NCBI RefSeq assembly: GCF_009193305.1 | Contig: NZ_WBVS01000003.1 | Location: 266,370-330,369, forward strand | Direction: 5' to 3' | DNA: 64,000 bases | Origin: Bifidobacterium cebidarum | Lineage (GTDB): Bacteria > Actinomycetota > Actinomycetes > Actinomycetales > Bifidobacteriaceae | Part shown: positions 1 through 10,477 of the stretch, one piece after another | Layout: the number at the start of each line of letters is the position of its first letter | Numbering within the stretch: position 1 is the first letter of the stretch | The notes under the pieces: generated by a model | Database searches by the model: none | Seen by the model: only the letters and a program-made list of their open reading frames with translations | What the model was told of the DNA's origin: nothing | Position numbers and translations under genes: made by a program

Positions 1-678
1 GTCGCATGCCTGGCTCGGGCGTCCGATGCCGGCGTCGATGATGACCGGCACATGCGCGTTGGCGATGATGATTTCGATGAAATCGCGCATGCGCAGGCCC
101 ATGTTGGAGCCGATCAGTGAGCCCAACGGCATCACGGCTGCAGCACCGGCCTCCTCGAGCTGGCGCGCGGCAATCGGATCGGGGAACATGTACGGCATCA
201 CGACGAAGCCTTCCTTGGCCAGCATTTCGGTAGCGCGGATGGTTTCGGCGTTGTCCGGCAGGAGATACTTGGTCTCATGCTCGATCTCGACCTTGACGAA
301 ATCGGTGTGGCAGACTTCACGGGCGAGGCGGGCGATGCGCACGGCCTCTTCGGCGTTGCGCGCGCCGGAGGTGTTCGGCAGCAGCGTGATGCCTTCGGGA
401 ATGTAGTCGAGCACACTGTTTTCGGTGGTTTGCGCACGGCGCAATGCCATCGTGACGATCTGCGTGCCGGCGTGCTCAACGGTGGCCTTGATGAGGTTCA
501 GGTCATAACGGCCGGAGCCCAGGATGAAGCGGGACTGGAATTCGTGGCCGCCCAGGTTGAGCGGCTTGTCCTCCACCGGCAGCATCGGCGCTGCGGTGCC
601 AACGGGATTGACGACCTTGGGCTGCGGCGGCAGTGGTGTCGCTTCAACGGATGCTTCGGTAACCGGATTGATGTTCAT
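1..678 (-). CDS. thiG: Thiazole synthase ThiG (partial, runs off the left edge)
   Basis: ThiG forms the thiazole phosphate moiety of thiamine in the cytoplasm from 1-deoxyxylulose 5-phosphate, dehydroglycine and the sulfur carried by ThiS. The minus frame from ATG at 678 is open to base 1 (226 codons) and lacks its 3' end. Visible family marks are [13 protein letters not shown] near the start of the domain, [11 protein letters not shown] with the Schiff-base lysine, and the phosphate-binding stretches around [13 protein letters not shown] and [12 protein letters not shown], in the order expected for a TIM-barrel ThiG. An extra ~40-residue Pro/Val-rich N-terminus precedes the domain. It lies 49 bp after thiS and should be cotranscribed with it under the TPP riboswitch at 1104-1200. 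Family assignment is firm; the missing end could hold a fusion or simply the normal C-terminus. Confidence 0.95.
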   Translation of the reverse strand, partial: MNINPVTEASVEATPLPPQPKVVNPVGTAAPMLPVEDKPLNLGGHEFQSRFILGSGRYDLNLIKATVEHAGTQIVTMALRRAQTTENSVLDYIPEGITLLPNTSGARNAEEAVRIARLAREVCHTDFVKVEIEHETKYLLPDNAETIRATEMLAKEGFVVMPYMFPDPIAARQLEEAGAAAVMPLGSLIGSNMGLRMRDFIEIIIANAHVPVIIDAGIGRPSQACD

Positions 679-727
679 GATGTATTTCCTTCTTTGGACT
701 GTCTCGTAGTGATGCTGAGGCTTTGAC

Positions 728-922
728 TCAGCCGCCCTGTACGAACTGGACGATTTCCATGACGCACTGGTCATCGAGCATGGCGTCTGCTCGCTTGTCG
801 CGCGGAATAATCTCTCCGTTGAGTTCGATGGCCACGCGTTCGGCACGGAAACCGTGAGTTTCCAGATAGTCGGCCACGCTGACCGGCGCTTCGAGCTTAA
901 CCTGCTCTCCGTTGACCTGCAT
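728..922 (-). CDS. thiS: Sulfur carrier protein ThiS
   Basis: ThiS is a small ubiquitin-fold protein whose C-terminal Gly-Gly is adenylated and converted to a thiocarboxylate that donates sulfur to ThiG. The predicted 64-residue protein starts [10 protein letters not shown] and ends in FVQGG, the diagnostic terminus. The reading frame is open up to 958, but a GGAAGGG Shine-Dalgarno lies six bases before the ATG at 922, and the upstream ATG codons lack one and sit inside the terminator tail, so 922 is preferred. It is the first gene after the riboswitch and terminator and precedes thiG. Confidence 0.92.
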   Translation of the reverse strand: MQVNGEQVKLEAPVSVADYLETHGFRAERVAIELNGEIIPRDKRADAMLDDQCVMEIVQFVQGG

Positions 923-944
923 TCGCATCCCTTCCATGAATACT

Positions 945-988
945 AAAAAAGGGCGCACGAAACGAACCGTACCTTAAGTGGTGCGCCC
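945..988 (-). terminator. Intrinsic terminator in the thiS leader (riboswitch output)
   Basis: Read on the minus strand, GGGCGCAC (988-981) pairs perfectly with GTGCGCCC (958-951) across a 22-nt loop and is followed at once by six T residues (950-945). It stands between the TPP aptamer and thiS, so it is the likely transcription-termination output. A possible antiterminator is the minus-strand GTGGTG at 1044-1039, which is complementary to CACCAC at 983-978 inside the terminator. Confidence 0.8.
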
Positions 989-1001
989 ATTCATGAACCC
1001 A

Positions 1002-1021
1002 GTCATGCGACCGTGCATGAC
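1002..1021. repeat. Perfect 7-bp hairpin between TPP aptamer and terminator
   Basis: GTCATGC and GCATGAC flank a 6-base loop. It lies in the thi leader between the aptamer and the terminator and could be part of the switching fold; no other role is evident. Confidence 0.4.
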
Positions 1022-1103
1022 TCATGGCGCATTGGCTACACCACAAGCCGCACACGGCTGAATTATATGAACCGAACAGAGTGGCGAACCCAACAAATCA
1101 TGA

Positions 1104-1200
1104 ACAACGATTCCTTACGGCGGCATGACCCGCGTCAAGTTCCCCGGTCGAAGCTGGCGCTTCCTCTCAGCCTTTCGGCTCCCGTTCGTTACGGTTATTC
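1104..1200 (-). promoter_or_regulatory. TPP riboswitch (THI element) upstream of thiS
   Basis: On the minus strand the conserved pyrimidine-sensing strand GGCTGAGAGG follows a GGGAGCC...GGCT hairpin, and downstream come GACCGGGGAACTTGAC and GCGGGTCATGCCGCCGTAAGG, matching the second conserved half of the THI-box. AACGA near 1200 can pair with TCGTT near 1105 as P1. The aptamer is followed by the terminator at 945-988, so thiamine pyrophosphate should switch off thiS-thiG by early termination. Confidence 0.93.
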
Positions 1201-1229
1201 AGTGTAGGTGCGGCGTGTGACATAACAAC

Positions 1230-1255
1230 GGCTCTCCGTTGTTGTGCGGAGAGCC
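1230..1255 (-). terminator. Hairpin terminator after argH
   Basis: A perfect 9-bp stem (GGCTCTCCG / CGGAGAGCC) with an 8-base loop sits 30 bp past the argH stop. The minus-strand tail GTTGTTATG is only moderately T-rich, so its strength is uncertain. Confidence 0.55.
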
Positions 1256-1285
1256 GAAGTGTCATCAATGTGGCGCTGGCAATAA

Positions 1286-2761
<1,476 letters not shown>

Positions 2762-2832
2762 TCACTCCTTATGCAAAAATAGCGGCTGCGCACAGCGTAT
2801 CAGCGCGTTCAAACATGAGCCCTCTAGACAAA

Positions 2833-2860
2833 TGAGCTCCCCTCGTGGGAGGGGAGCTCA
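2833..2860 (-). terminator. Strong hairpin between argG and argH
   Basis: A perfect 11-bp stem (TGAGCTCCCCT / AGGGGAGCTCA) with a 6-base loop lies just past argG. The minus-strand tail is TTTGTCT. It may terminate argG transcripts partially, or protect the 3' end, leaving argH with lower expression or its own promoter. Confidence 0.6.
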
Positions 2861-2877
2861 ATGCGTTGCATCAATAA

Positions 2878-4116
2878 TTACTCCACGGTGTTGGTGGGGA
2901 CTTCGATGCCGTTGCCGAACTTCACGTCGCGGGCTGCGGCCACGCGGGACGGCAGGCCGTAGATGTCAATGAAGCCGTTGGAGGACTTGGAATCGAAGCT
3001 GTCGCCGGAATCGTAGGTGGCGAGCTTGTAGTCGTACAGCGAGGAGTCGGAACGACGGCCGGTCACCACGGCACGACCACCGTGCAGGGTCATGCGAATC
3101 TCACCGGAGACGTACTTCTGGGTGTCTTCGATGAAGGCGTTCAGGGACTGGGTTGCCGGGGAGAACCACTGTGCATCGTAGACCAGCTCGGCCCAGCGCT
3201 TGTCGATATCACGCTTGATACGGTGCTGTTCGCGCTCGAGGCAGCAGTTTTCGAGTTCCTGGTGGGCGGCGATCAGCGCCACGGCACCCGGAGCCTCGTA
3301 CAGCTCGCGGGACTTGATGCCGACCAGACGATCCTCGATCAGGTCGATACGGCCGATGCCCTGGGCGCCGGCGCGGCGGTTCATCTCTTCAATGGCCTGC
3401 AGCGGGGTGACGTCACGGCCGTCAATCTTGACGGGGATGCCCTGCTTGAACTCGATAACCACTTCATCTTCGACCGGCGGGAAGGCCGGATCGTCGGTGT
3501 AGGAGTAGCAGTCCTTGGTCGGACCGTTCCACGGATCCTCGAGGAAGCCGGTCTCGATGGCGCGGCCCCACACGTTCTGGTCGATGGAGTACGGGGACTT
3601 CTCGGTCTGGGTGATCGGCAGCTTGTGCTCCTTGGCGAACGCGATTTCCACGTCACGGGTCAGCGCAAGGTCGCGAATCGGGCTGATGGCCTTCAGCGTC
3701 GGGTCGATGGCGGCGATGGACACCTCGAAGCGGACCTGGTCGTTGCCCTTGCCGGTGCAGCCGTGGGAGATGGTGTCGGCACCGAACTGGTGGGCGGCGC
3801 GCACGAGATGCTTGGAGATCAGCGGGCGGGAGATGGCGGAGACCAGCGGGTACACGCCCTCGTACATGGCGTTGGCCTTGAGGGCCTTCATGCAGTATTC
3901 GTTGGCGAACTCGTCACGGGCGTCCACCACATAGGATTCCACGGCACCGCAGGCGAGAGCGCGCTGCTTGATGGTCTCGAGGCTTTCGCCACCCTGACCG
4001 ACATCGAGGGAGACGGCGACGACGTCCTTGCCGGTGCGCTCCTTCAGGTACGAAATGGCGACGGAGGTATCAAGACCACCGGAATAGGCCAGAACAATGC
4101 GCTTGTTATCTGCCAT
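2878..4116 (-). CDS. argG: Argininosuccinate synthase
   Basis: ArgG joins citrulline and aspartate with ATP to make argininosuccinate in the cytoplasm. The 412-residue product has the PP-loop AYSGGLDTS at residues 9-17, [13 protein letters not shown] near 119, and the conserved [12 protein letters not shown] stretch near 178. The ATG at 4116 has AGGAAAGGG upstream. Although it follows argR by 88 bp, two ARG-box-like palindromes lie 35-72 bp before its start, so it probably has its own ArgR-controlled promoter. Confidence 0.97.
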   Translation of the reverse strand: MADNKRIVLAYSGGLDTSVAISYLKERTGKDVVAVSLDVGQGGESLETIKQRALACGAVESYVVDARDEFANEYCMKALKANAMYEGVYPLVSAISRPLISKHLVRAAHQFGADTISHGCTGKGNDQVRFEVSIAAIDPTLKAISPIRDLALTRDVEIAFAKEHKLPITQTEKSPYSIDQNVWGRAIETGFLEDPWNGPTKDCYSYTDDPAFPPVEDEVVIEFKQGIPVKIDGRDVTPLQAIEEMNRRAGAQGIGRIDLIEDRLVGIKSRELYEAPGAVALIAAHQELENCCLEREQHRIKRDIDKRWAELVYDAQWFSPATQSLNAFIEDTQKYVSGEIRMTLHGGRAVVTGRRSDSSLYDYKLATYDSGDSFDSKSSNGFIDIYGLPSRVAAARDVKFGNGIEVPTNTVE

Positions 4117-4150
4117 TGATTCCCTTTCCTAAACAATCAAAAAACAAACT

Positions 4151-4188
4151 GAATGCAATTATATACAGAGCTATGCATATTTATGCAT
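4151..4188 (-). promoter_or_regulatory. Tandem ARG-box-like operator before argG
   Basis: TATGCATATTTATGCAT (4172-4188) is a near-perfect AT-rich palindrome of ARG-box type; a weaker copy GAATGCAATTATATACA begins 21 bp away at 4151. The ~21-bp phasing matches the paired operators bound by hexameric ArgR. An equivalent pair precedes argC. Binding is inferred from sequence only. Confidence 0.65.
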
Positions 4189-4204
4189 GGGCGTGTTGGA
4201 CAAA

Positions 4205-4717
4205 TCATTTGGAGGCGAGGGTGAGAAGCCAGTCGGCGCGGGCGGCGGCGGTGTCGTCATCAGTGCAGATGACCAGCACCGTATCGTCGCCGGCGATGGT
4301 GCCGAGCACACCGTCGATGGGTTGCTTATCCACCACGGAGGCCACATACTGAGCAGCGCCGGAAGGCGTGTGCACCACAATGAGATTGCGGGCGGCGGCC
4401 ACCGACGTGACCAGACCGCTCAGCACGCGAGACATCTGCGCTTCCGAGCGTTCACCTACAATAGCTTCCCCCTCGCCCACGGCCGCCCCTCGGTCAACCG
4501 CATAGGCTACCGTGCCGTCCTTCAGGCGCGTCTTGACCGCATGCATCTCGTCCAGATCACGGCTCAGGGTTGCCTGAGTGACCACAATGCCCTCATCAAT
4601 CAGAATCTTGGACAATTGCGATTGGGAGGTGACGATATGCGTGGCCAATGCCTGTTCGATGGCACTCAGCCGAGCGGCCCTGGTGGCGGGCCGCTGCAAC
4701 GGTGAAGAATCGCTCAT
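4205..4717 (-). CDS. argR: Arginine repressor ArgR
   Basis: ArgR is the arginine-sensing hexameric repressor of arginine biosynthesis. The predicted 170-residue protein has an N-terminal winged helix ([20 protein letters not shown], then [14 protein letters not shown]) and a C-terminal arginine-binding domain with [11 protein letters not shown]. The frame extends to 4759, but ATG 4717 overlaps the argF stop by four bases (ATGA), the usual coupling in this operon, and starts [10 protein letters not shown]; the extra 14 residues of the longer version are unlikely. It is cotranscribed with the genes it should repress, giving autoregulation. Confidence 0.95.
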   Translation of the reverse strand: MSDSSPLQRPATRAARLSAIEQALATHIVTSQSQLSKILIDEGIVVTQATLSRDLDEMHAVKTRLKDGTVAYAVDRGAAVGEGEAIVGERSEAQMSRVLSGLVTSVAAARNLIVVHTPSGAAQYVASVVDKQPIDGVLGTIAGDDTVLVICTDDDTAAARADWLLTLASK

Positions 4718-5679
4718 GCCAGCAGGCTTTCGTCTCCACGAGCCTTGCCGGCGAGCCATGTCATCAGCGCCTTTTGGGCATGCAGACGGTTCTCAGCCTC
4801 ATCCCATACCACGGACTGCGGGCCATCGATCACTTCAGCGGTGACTTCCTTGCCGCGGTAGGCGGGCAAGCAGTGCTGGAACAACGCATCCGGCTTGGCG
4901 AGCGCCATAAGCTCGGCATTGACCTGATAGTCCCAGAACGGCTTGGAGCGAATCGCGTATTCGGCTTCCTCGCCCATGGAAACCCAGGTGTCGGTGAAGA
5001 CGCAGTCGGCGTCCTTGACGGCTTCCTTGGCATCGGTGGTCACCAGGATCGAGCCGCCATTCTCAGCGGCGATGCGCTCGGCATCGGCCACGATATCCGG
5101 GCGCGGCAGGTAGCCCTGGGGGCCGGCCACGCGCACGTTCATACCGGCCACGGCACCACCAAGCAGGTAGGAGTTGGACATGTTGTTGGCGGCATCGCCC
5201 ACGTAGGCGATGGTCTGGGTCTTCAGGTTATCCACGCCACCACGGTGTTCGGCGATGGTCTGGAAGTCGGCGAGAATCTGGCAGGGGTGGAAGTCGTCGG
5301 TCAGCGCGTTGATCACCGGATGGGTGGAGTACTTGGCCATTTCCTCCACACGGTCCTGACCGAAGGTGCGCCAGACCACACCGTAGGCCATGCGATCGAG
5401 CACGCGGGCGGTGTCGGCCACCGGCTCGCCGCGGCCCAGCTGGGAGCCGGACTTGTCGATGACCAGCGGGTAGCCGCCCAATTCAGCTACACCGATGGAG
5501 AAGCTGGAGCGGGTACGTGTGGATGGCTTGTCGAACAGCACGGCGACGGCCTGCGGGCCGGCGAACGGCTGCTTGTAGAAGCGGTTGTGATGGAACTTGA
5601 TGGCGAGTTCCAAAACCTGCTTCTGCTCCTCATGGTTGAGGTCATCGTCGCGCAGCATGTGGCGAAGTTCTGGGGTCAT
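4714..5679 (-). CDS. argF: Ornithine carbamoyltransferase
   Basis: ArgF makes citrulline from ornithine and carbamoyl phosphate. The 321-residue product carries the carbamoyl-phosphate motif STRTRSS at ~53-59, the HPxQ-type segment FHPCQILAD at ~149, and HCLPAYRG at ~269 with the catalytic Cys. The length is normal. GGAGATC precedes the ATG. It lies 28 bp after argD and overlaps argR by four bases. Confidence 0.97.
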   Translation of the reverse strand: MTPELRHMLRDDDLNHEEQKQVLELAIKFHHNRFYKQPFAGPQAVAVLFDKPSTRTRSSFSIGVAELGGYPLVIDKSGSQLGRGEPVADTARVLDRMAYGVVWRTFGQDRVEEMAKYSTHPVINALTDDFHPCQILADFQTIAEHRGGVDNLKTQTIAYVGDAANNMSNSYLLGGAVAGMNVRVAGPQGYLPRPDIVADAERIAAENGGSILVTTDAKEAVKDADCVFTDTWVSMGEEAEYAIRSKPFWDYQVNAELMALAKPDALFQHCLPAYRGKEVTAEVIDGPQSVVWDEAENRLHAQKALMTWLAGKARGDESLLA

Positions 5680-5707
5680 GGTGATCTCCTTGAAGTAATT
5701 GGAAGTA

Positions 5708-7003
5708 TTAATCGTTGGGTAGGTCGGTCGGAACGCTCTTGAGCACGGCCAATGCCTGCTCGACGTCTTCGGCGGTAACGATCAGCGGCGGCGCGAAGCG
5801 CAGCGCATCAGGTGCCACGGCGTTGACGATCAGGCCATGCTCGAGGCAGTAGTTCATTACCGCGTGCGCGCATGGATGCTTGAGTTCGACGGCGTCGAGC
5901 AAACCACTGCCGCGCACCGAAACGTACAGCGGGTTGCCGGTGGCCATGATGCCTTCACGCAGCTGCTTGCCACGCTCCTCGGCATTCGCTACCAGGTTTT
6001 CGTCTTCAATCGTGCTGATTGTTGCCAGTCCTGCCGCGGCGCCCAACGGGTTGCCTGCGAATGTGGAGCCGTGCGAACCCGGCGTGAACAGTGCCGCAAG
6101 CTTGGCGCCGAAGGCGATCATGCCGCCCATCGGGAAGCCGCCAGCCACGCCCTTGGCGAACGTGACCATATCGGGCGTAACGCCACCAGATAACTCCTCG
6201 TTCTGGAACGCGAACCAGGAACCCGTGCGGCCCATACCGGTCTGCACTTCATCGATGATGAGCAGTGCATGGTTGATGTCGCACATTTCGCGCACGAACT
6301 TGACATAGTCAGCGCCCAGCGGCTTGACGCCCGCCTCGCCCTGAATCAACTCCAGAATCACCGCGGCCACCGGCCCCTTGCCGTAATGGCCAAGACCGGT
6401 CTGGGCGAAGGCATCATGCAGCGCGAATTTGTCTCCGGGGCGCACGAACTCGATGTTCGGCACCAGCGGATCGTACGGCTTGCGGATGTTCGGCTTCCAA
6501 GTAGCGGAAAGAGCACCCATCGTACGGCCGTGGAAGCCCTGGGTCATGGCGATGATGCGTGCCGGCTTGCCACCCACGGACGGCAACGCCCCCGGCAGCG
6601 TGCGGCCGTAGAGCTTGGCGAGCTTCAACGCCGCCTCATTGCCTTCCGCTCCGGAGTTACCGAAGTAGACCTTGGAGCCCTCAGGAGCACCAGCCAGCTT
6701 GACCAGCTTGGCGGCGAGCTCGATCTGCGGTTCGGAGGCGAAGTAGTTGCTGATATGGGCCATCTTCGCCGCCTGCTCGGCAACGGCCTTGACCCACTTG
6801 GGGTGTGCGTAGCCCAACGAATTGACGGCGATACCGGCCAGGAAGTCGAGATATTCATTGCCATCGACATCCCAGATATGGGCGCCTTGGCCATGGTCCA
6901 TCACGCGAAGCGGCGTGCCGAATACGTTCATATGGACCTGGGCGTACTCCCCCAGCCACTTGCTGTCTTCCGCGCCCAGTGTTTCCTCATGCTCAGTAGA
7001 CAT
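5708..7003 (-). CDS. argD: Acetylornithine aminotransferase
   Basis: ArgD is a PLP class III aminotransferase converting N-acetylglutamate semialdehyde to N-acetylornithine. The 431-residue protein shows [14 protein letters not shown] (phosphate-binding region, ~117), [15 protein letters not shown] (cofactor aspartate, ~248) and TFAKGVAGG with the Schiff-base lysine (~283). Its start overlaps the 3' end of argB by 11 bp. GGAGCTCCT precedes the ATG. Confidence 0.96.
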   Translation of the reverse strand: MSTEHEETLGAEDSKWLGEYAQVHMNVFGTPLRVMDHGQGAHIWDVDGNEYLDFLAGIAVNSLGYAHPKWVKAVAEQAAKMAHISNYFASEPQIELAAKLVKLAGAPEGSKVYFGNSGAEGNEAALKLAKLYGRTLPGALPSVGGKPARIIAMTQGFHGRTMGALSATWKPNIRKPYDPLVPNIEFVRPGDKFALHDAFAQTGLGHYGKGPVAAVILELIQGEAGVKPLGADYVKFVREMCDINHALLIIDEVQTGMGRTGSWFAFQNEELSGGVTPDMVTFAKGVAGGFPMGGMIAFGAKLAALFTPGSHGSTFAGNPLGAAAGLATISTIEDENLVANAEERGKQLREGIMATGNPLYVSVRGSGLLDAVELKHPCAHAVMNYCLEHGLIVNAVAPDALRFAPPLIVTAEDVEQALAVLKSVPTDLPND

Positions 7004-7949
7004 AGGAGCTCCTCATTTCCAGTCCGTCCTCAGGCACGACCATGGTGCCGATACCCGCGGAAGTGAATATCTCGTTCAAAATGGAGTGTGGCTTGCGGCC
7101 GTCGATGATGTGGGCTTGAGGCACACCACCGTCGATGGCGCGCACGCAGGCCTCCATCTTCGGGCGCATGCCGGATTCCAAATCCGGCAGCATATCGCGC
7201 AGATTCTCCACGCCGATGCGTCCGATCAGCGAATTCCTATCCGGCCAATCGGCGTAGAGGCCATCCACGTCGGTCAGAATCACCAGTTTGTGGGCGCCTA
7301 CCGCGGCGGCCAATGCGGCGGCTGCGGAGTCGGCGTTCACATTCAGCACCTCAGTGGCGTCCTCTTCGTTGGGAGCCACGGAAGAGACCACTGGGATACG
7401 GCCCGCTGCAACCAGATCCTCCACGGCGGAGGCGTCCACGGACACCACATCGCCCACCAGGCCGATATCGGTAGGAGCGCCGTCGATCACCGGCTTGCGC
7501 TGGGTGGCGGAGAACAGGCCGCCGTCCTCTCCGGACAGGCCCACCGCCAGCGGACCATGTGCGTTGATCAGGCCCACCAGTTCGCGGGAAACCTTGCCGG
7601 TCAACACCATGCGCACCACGTCCATGGCTTCAGGAGTCGTGACGCGCAGGCCGCCCTTGAACTCGGACTTGATGCCCAGAGCCTTCAGCATATGGGAGAT
7701 CTGCGGGCCGCCGCCATGCACCACAATCGGATGGATGCCCACCTGGCGCAGAAACACCATGTCTTCGGCGAAGCATTGCTTCAGATGCTCATCAACCATG
7801 GCGTTGCCGCCATACTTGACCACGATGCGCTGGCCGGCGAACTCCTCCAGCCATGGCAATGCCTCAATCAGCACTTCCGCTTTCTGATCGGCGCGCAGGT
7901 CGGTGTGCACGTCAAAATGGAACCCAGGTCCCTTTAATTCCGTAGCCAT
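6993..7949 (-). CDS. argB: Acetylglutamate kinase
   Basis: ArgB phosphorylates N-acetylglutamate. The amino-acid-kinase fold is shown by [11 protein letters not shown] near the N-terminus, VHGGGPQIS with the glycine-rich substrate loop, and the C-terminal [12 protein letters not shown] segment. The frame is open to 7979, but that ATG has no ribosome site. The ATG at 7949 (MATELKGP, 318 residues) has GAGGGG upstream, though about 13 bases away, and gives a more typical length. A long perfect inverted repeat separates it from argJ. Confidence 0.95.
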   Translation of the reverse strand: MATELKGPGFHFDVHTDLRADQKAEVLIEALPWLEEFAGQRIVVKYGGNAMVDEHLKQCFAEDMVFLRQVGIHPIVVHGGGPQISHMLKALGIKSEFKGGLRVTTPEAMDVVRMVLTGKVSRELVGLINAHGPLAVGLSGEDGGLFSATQRKPVIDGAPTDIGLVGDVVSVDASAVEDLVAAGRIPVVSSVAPNEEDATEVLNVNADSAAAALAAAVGAHKLVILTDVDGLYADWPDRNSLIGRIGVENLRDMLPDLESGMRPKMEACVRAIDGGVPQAHIIDGRKPHSILNEIFTSAGIGTMVVPEDGLEMRSSYVY

Positions 7950-7989
7950 AAATCTATTATTTCCCCTCACATATGCCATAGGTAAGAGG

Positions 7990-8068
7990 TTGCTGGAGAT
8001 ATTCGTTGTCAGACCGTAGGCTTGGCCGAACGGCCTTGAGTGTGTCGGACAACGAATATCTCCAGCAA
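7990..8068. repeat. Perfect 21-bp inverted repeat inside the arginine operon
   Basis: Bases 7990-8010 are the exact reverse complement of 8048-8068, with a 37-base spacer that itself contains GGCC-GAAC-GGCC. It fills the argJ-argB gap. There is no T-tract, so it is not a standard terminator. It could be an mRNA processing or stabilising hairpin, an attenuator, or a small repeat insertion. Confidence 0.85.
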
Positions 8069-8084
8069 TCTCGCATAGCTTTAC

Positions 8085-9260
8085 TCAGCTTTCATAGTCG
8101 GCGTTGATGTGTACGTATTCGTGGGTCAGATCGTCGGTCCATACGGTGGCCGAGGCATCAGCACCAGTGTTCAGATCAATGTCGATATGCACTTCGCGCG
8201 GAGTCATGTCGACTTCACTGCGATCGCGCCCGGCGCCGCCGTTCTCGCAGATGCGCACACCGTTGACGTCAACGGTGACCTTGTTGGAATCGTATGGCGC
8301 CACGTCTTCAGGCACCGTGCCCAAAGAGCTGACGATACGGCCCCAGTTCGGGTCATTGCCGGAAATCGCGCATTTGAGCAGGTTGGAGGCGGCCACTGCA
8401 CGGCCACATGCCAATGCCGCCTCCTCGCTGGTGGCACCGGTCACGGTGATGCGGATGTCATGGGAGGCGCCCTCGCCGTCGCCGATGATCTGACGGGACA
8501 GGCTGGCGCAGGCCTGACGCACAAGCCTGTTGAACTCATCCTTATCCGGTTCAACGCCGGAGGCACCGGAGGCGAGCAGCAGCACCGTGTCGTTGGTGGA
8601 CATACAGCCGTCCACATCGATACGGTTGAAGGAATGCTCGGCAGCCACAGTGAGCGCGGCTTGCATCTGCCCGGCGGAGACCACGGCATCGGTGGTGATG
8701 ACGCACAGCATGGTGGCCAGCTGCGGAGCGATCATGCCGGAGCCCTTGACCATGCCACCGATTTTCCAACCGTTGGAGCCGGTCAGTTCAACCGTCTTCG
8801 GCTTGGTATCGGTGGTCATGATGGCATGGGAGGCATCGGCTCCCGCCTCGGCGGTATCGGCCAAAGCTTCATACGCTTGGGTGGCCCCCTCGAGCACGTG
8901 GTCGAGCGGCAGCAGCTCACCAATCAAACCAGTGGAGCATACCGCCACATCTTCCGGCTTGGCACCAACCAGTTCGGCGACCTTTTCCGCAGTGGCCTTG
9001 GACTGCGCATAGCCTTCCTCGCCAGTGCAGGCGTTGGCGCCACCGGAGTTCAGAATCACCGCCTTGGCGTGGCCATCCGCCACAATCTTGCGACTCCACT
9101 GCACCGGTGCCGCGCAGAAACGATTCGAGGTGAATACACCGGCAATGGCATCAAGCGGACCGTTGTTGACGACCAGTGCCAGATCCTTCTTGCCTTCAAC
9201 CGCGGAAATACCGGCTTCCACACCGGCTGCGGTAAATCCTTGTGCGAATGTAACGCTCAC
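8085..9260 (-). CDS. argJ: Bifunctional glutamate N-acetyltransferase / amino-acid acetyltransferase ArgJ
   Basis: ArgJ transfers the acetyl group from N-acetylornithine to glutamate and, in bifunctional forms, also acetylates glutamate from acetyl-CoA. The 391-residue precursor contains the self-cleavage region KGSGMIAPQLATML, with the nucleophilic Thr in ATML, so it should mature to alpha and beta chains. There is no separate argA nearby, which fits the cyclic pathway. Translation starts at GTG 9260, overlapping the argC stop as GTGA. Confidence 0.96.
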   Translation of the reverse strand: MSVTFAQGFTAAGVEAGISAVEGKKDLALVVNNGPLDAIAGVFTSNRFCAAPVQWSRKIVADGHAKAVILNSGGANACTGEEGYAQSKATAEKVAELVGAKPEDVAVCSTGLIGELLPLDHVLEGATQAYEALADTAEAGADASHAIMTTDTKPKTVELTGSNGWKIGGMVKGSGMIAPQLATMLCVITTDAVVSAGQMQAALTVAAEHSFNRIDVDGCMSTNDTVLLLASGASGVEPDKDEFNRLVRQACASLSRQIIGDGEGASHDIRITVTGATSEEAALACGRAVAASNLLKCAISGNDPNWGRIVSSLGTVPEDVAPYDSNKVTVDVNGVRICENGGAGRDRSEVDMTPREVHIDIDLNTGADASATVWTDDLTHEYVHINADYES

Positions 9261-10357
9261 GGAGCTACTCCAATCTTGGTCAGGCCTGCATCCTCAGGCA
9301 GACCCAGTGCGACATTCAGTGACTGTACCGCTTGACCGGCCGTACCGCGGTTGAGGTTATCAATAGCTGAAAATGCATACAGTCGCTTGGCCTTGCGATC
9401 GGTGACCACTTGCAGATGTGCGGCATTGGAACCGATCACATTGCCGGTTGCCGGCAGCATGCCTTCCGGCAACAGCACCATGAAGTCCTGGCCTTCGTAG
9501 GCCTTGGTCCAGATGCCACGAATTTCCTCATCGCTCATGTCGAGTGCCTTCTCGCTCATGCGAGCGGACACGGTGGCGAGAATGCCGCGGGACATAGGGG
9601 CAAGAACCGGCGTGAAGCCCAGCGTGAATTCGCTGGCGGCCGCAGCGCTTTTGCCAGCTGCGTGTGCGAAGTTCTGCAGAATCTCAGGGATATGACGGTG
9701 CGTACCACCGACACCATATGGCAATGCGGACTGCAATGCTTCGGAAGCGAGCAGATTCGTGCGCTTCAGGTTCTTGCCGGCTCCGGAATAGCCGACCACC
9801 AGATCGGCGACGATGTCGGTCGGCTCAACGAGGCCTTCGGCAATACCCGGCTGCAGGGCCAGCGTGGTTGCGGTGACATTGCATCCCGGTCCGGCGATAC
9901 GCTTCGCACAAGGCAATGCCGCACGCTGGCGAGTGTATTCGCCGTTCGTGTTCTTGCCGGTAATGAGTTCCGGCATGCCATAGGTCCAGTGCTCGTAAAA
10001 ATCGCCGCCATAGAACTCATCCCAGGCACTTCGCTCTTCGAGGCGATGGTCGGCGCCCAAATCAACCACTATGGCGTTCGGATCCAACTGGGAGGCCAGC
10101 TTACCGGAAGCGCCATGCGGCAACGCAAGAATAATCACGTCATGACCGTTGAGCACTTCAGGCGTGGTATCCTCCACCGTGAGCCCGGCCAATTGCGGAA
10201 TGTGCGGCATGTGCTTGGCCATGGAATCACCCACGGAGGAATGTCCCGCCACGCAAGTGACTTCAAAGTCGGGGTGGGCGGCAAGAATGCGCAGCGCCTC
10301 GCCTCCGGCATATCCCGTGGCACCGGCCACGGCCACTGAATATTTGGGCATACTCAT
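9257..10357 (-). CDS. argC: N-acetyl-gamma-glutamyl-phosphate reductase
   Basis: ArgC reduces N-acetylglutamyl phosphate with NADPH. The 366-residue protein has the Rossmann motif VAGATGYAGGE at ~10-20 and the catalytic cysteine in GPGCNVTATT near residue 158. It is the first gene of argCJBDFR, 30 bp downstream of a pair of ARG-box-like sites, so the whole operon is probably repressed by ArgR when arginine is plentiful. Confidence 0.97.
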   Translation of the reverse strand: MSMPKYSVAVAGATGYAGGEALRILAAHPDFEVTCVAGHSSVGDSMAKHMPHIPQLAGLTVEDTTPEVLNGHDVIILALPHGASGKLASQLDPNAIVVDLGADHRLEERSAWDEFYGGDFYEHWTYGMPELITGKNTNGEYTRQRAALPCAKRIAGPGCNVTATTLALQPGIAEGLVEPTDIVADLVVGYSGAGKNLKRTNLLASEALQSALPYGVGGTHRHIPEILQNFAHAAGKSAAAASEFTLGFTPVLAPMSRGILATVSARMSEKALDMSDEEIRGIWTKAYEGQDFMVLLPEGMLPATGNVIGSNAAHLQVVTDRKAKRLYAFSAIDNLNRGTAGQAVQSLNVALGLPEDAGLTKIGVAP

Positions 10358-10386
10358 CTCTTTTCAACTGATGTAACCTTGGATGA

Positions 10387-10423
10387 GTATACATGATTAT
10401 GCAGACTTATGTATAGTTATGCA
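10387..10423 (-). promoter_or_regulatory. Tandem ARG-box-like operator before argC
   Basis: GTATACATGATTATGCA (10387-10403) and TTATGTATAGTTATGCA (10407-10423) are AT-rich imperfect palindromes spaced 20 bp apart, like the pair before argG and with the same TATGCA core. They lie 30-66 bp upstream of the argC ATG. Binding by ArgR is inferred. Confidence 0.65.
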
Positions 10424-10428
10424 CAGGT

Positions 10429-10457
10429 GTGTTGGCTCACTGGTCCAAAGCCAACAC
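10429..10457 (-). terminator. Possible terminator after the DUF4190-like gene
   Basis: GTGTTGGCT and AGCCAACAC form a perfect 9-bp stem with an 11-base loop between the stop at 10478 and the argC promoter. There is no T-tract on the minus strand, so function is uncertain. Confidence 0.4.
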
Positions 10458-10477
10458 GGAAAGGAACCACTTGCGAA

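Noticed and set aside
3082..4119. 345-residue plus-strand frame opposite argG
   Set aside because: Antisense shadow of argG; low-complexity Gly/Val/Asp composition.
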